Translations under genes and position numbers: made by a program
The notes under the pieces: generated by a model
What the model was told of the DNA's origin: nothing
The model's input: only the letters and a program-made list of their open reading frames with translations
The model's database searches: none
Source: Neodiprion pinetum
Taxonomy: Eukaryota > Arthropoda > Insecta > Hymenoptera > Diprionidae
Assembly: GCF_021155775.2 (NCBI RefSeq)
Contig: NC_060233.1
Span: 16,378,537 to 16,442,536, forward strand
Direction of reading: 5' to 3'
Length of the DNA: 64,000 nt
In this document: in pieces, positions 63,602-64,000 of the stretch
How the letters are laid out: the number at the start of each line of letters is the position of its first letter
Numbering within the stretch: position 1 is the first letter of the stretch

Positions 63602-64000
63602 GTAAGTAATAACGAGCCTCATTTACTGCCAGTTTTATCAAAATTTGGACATAGTGCAAAATATTCCCCCGTTCGTTTGTTAATAATTATGAAATAACGA
63701 AGTAGGTGAAGTTTAGCTAACTGAATTATTCACGTAAATATTGAACTAAACACGAATTTTTTCTTTTTTTTTTTTGGCATGTTACGCCTTCGTCAATTTT
63801 TTATATTTTTGGCGCCTAAACATCTTTATCATAGAAAAATTGCTTTTGATATTCCATGCCTCTTTAATAAAATTGATTACCGAATATAATGTGCTGTAAT
63901 ATTTTCAACCATCATAAATTACAGAATATATTACTCGTCTTATGATAAATTCTGAAATACCTTTATTTACCGACAGAGAACCTCTAATTACACGGTTTGT

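Overview
The window is insect nuclear DNA: AT-rich, intron-rich, crowded with small non-autonomous DNA transposons, and with no prokaryotic-type gene organisation. A hymenopteran such as a sawfly is my best guess, but that is inference; only 'insect' is well supported, through the close match of one gene to insect Numb.

Layout. (1) 1-34,499, minus strand: seven coding exons of the asymmetric-division determinant numb. They run from an N-terminal MGN exon at 34.5 kb, across a 27.8-kb first intron, to an exon ending at 725; the 3' part lies beyond the left edge. The big intron holds only repeats, transposon relics and probable regulatory DNA, plus a candidate second promoter and first exon near 9.65-9.84 kb that would make the short Numb isoform. 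(2) 34.5-43.3 kb: GC-richer DNA around the upstream numb promoter, then repeat-rich DNA without a recognisable gene. (3) 43.3-64.0 kb, plus strand: a tandem cluster of four complete genes, a fifth cut by the right edge, and one relic first exon. All encode small secreted proteins (192-244 aa) made of helical segments with six conserved cysteines.

The cluster is the most novel part of the window. Every complete member has four coding exons, three phase-0 introns and a TATA box. Exon 1 is 14-15 codons and encodes only the start of the signal peptide. The mature proteins share the spacing C-x(20-21)-C-x(34-35)-C-x(10-19)-C-x(37-39)-C-x(22-24)-C, although their sequences have diverged strongly. 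The general look (secreted, ~200 aa, helical, Cys-spaced, ending in a Y..x..C motif) recalls the TsetseEP/DUF725 family, but I could not test that by search. The two middle genes are recent tandem duplicates with a 221-bp block of complete identity over most of exon 3, which points to gene conversion. One carries a transposon in intron 3 that its twin lacks.

Mobile and repeat DNA: TTAA-flanked foldback elements (one ends about 30 bp from a numb splice acceptor), a five-copy TIR element family (CTGAGA..AAATT ends), hairpin elements, several minisatellites (units of about 168, 225 and 300 bp), a degenerate GATTACA-like tract, and TA, AAC and poly-G microsatellites. No tRNA, rRNA or CRISPR was seen. 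All exon boundaries were read by eye from splice consensus and reading frame.
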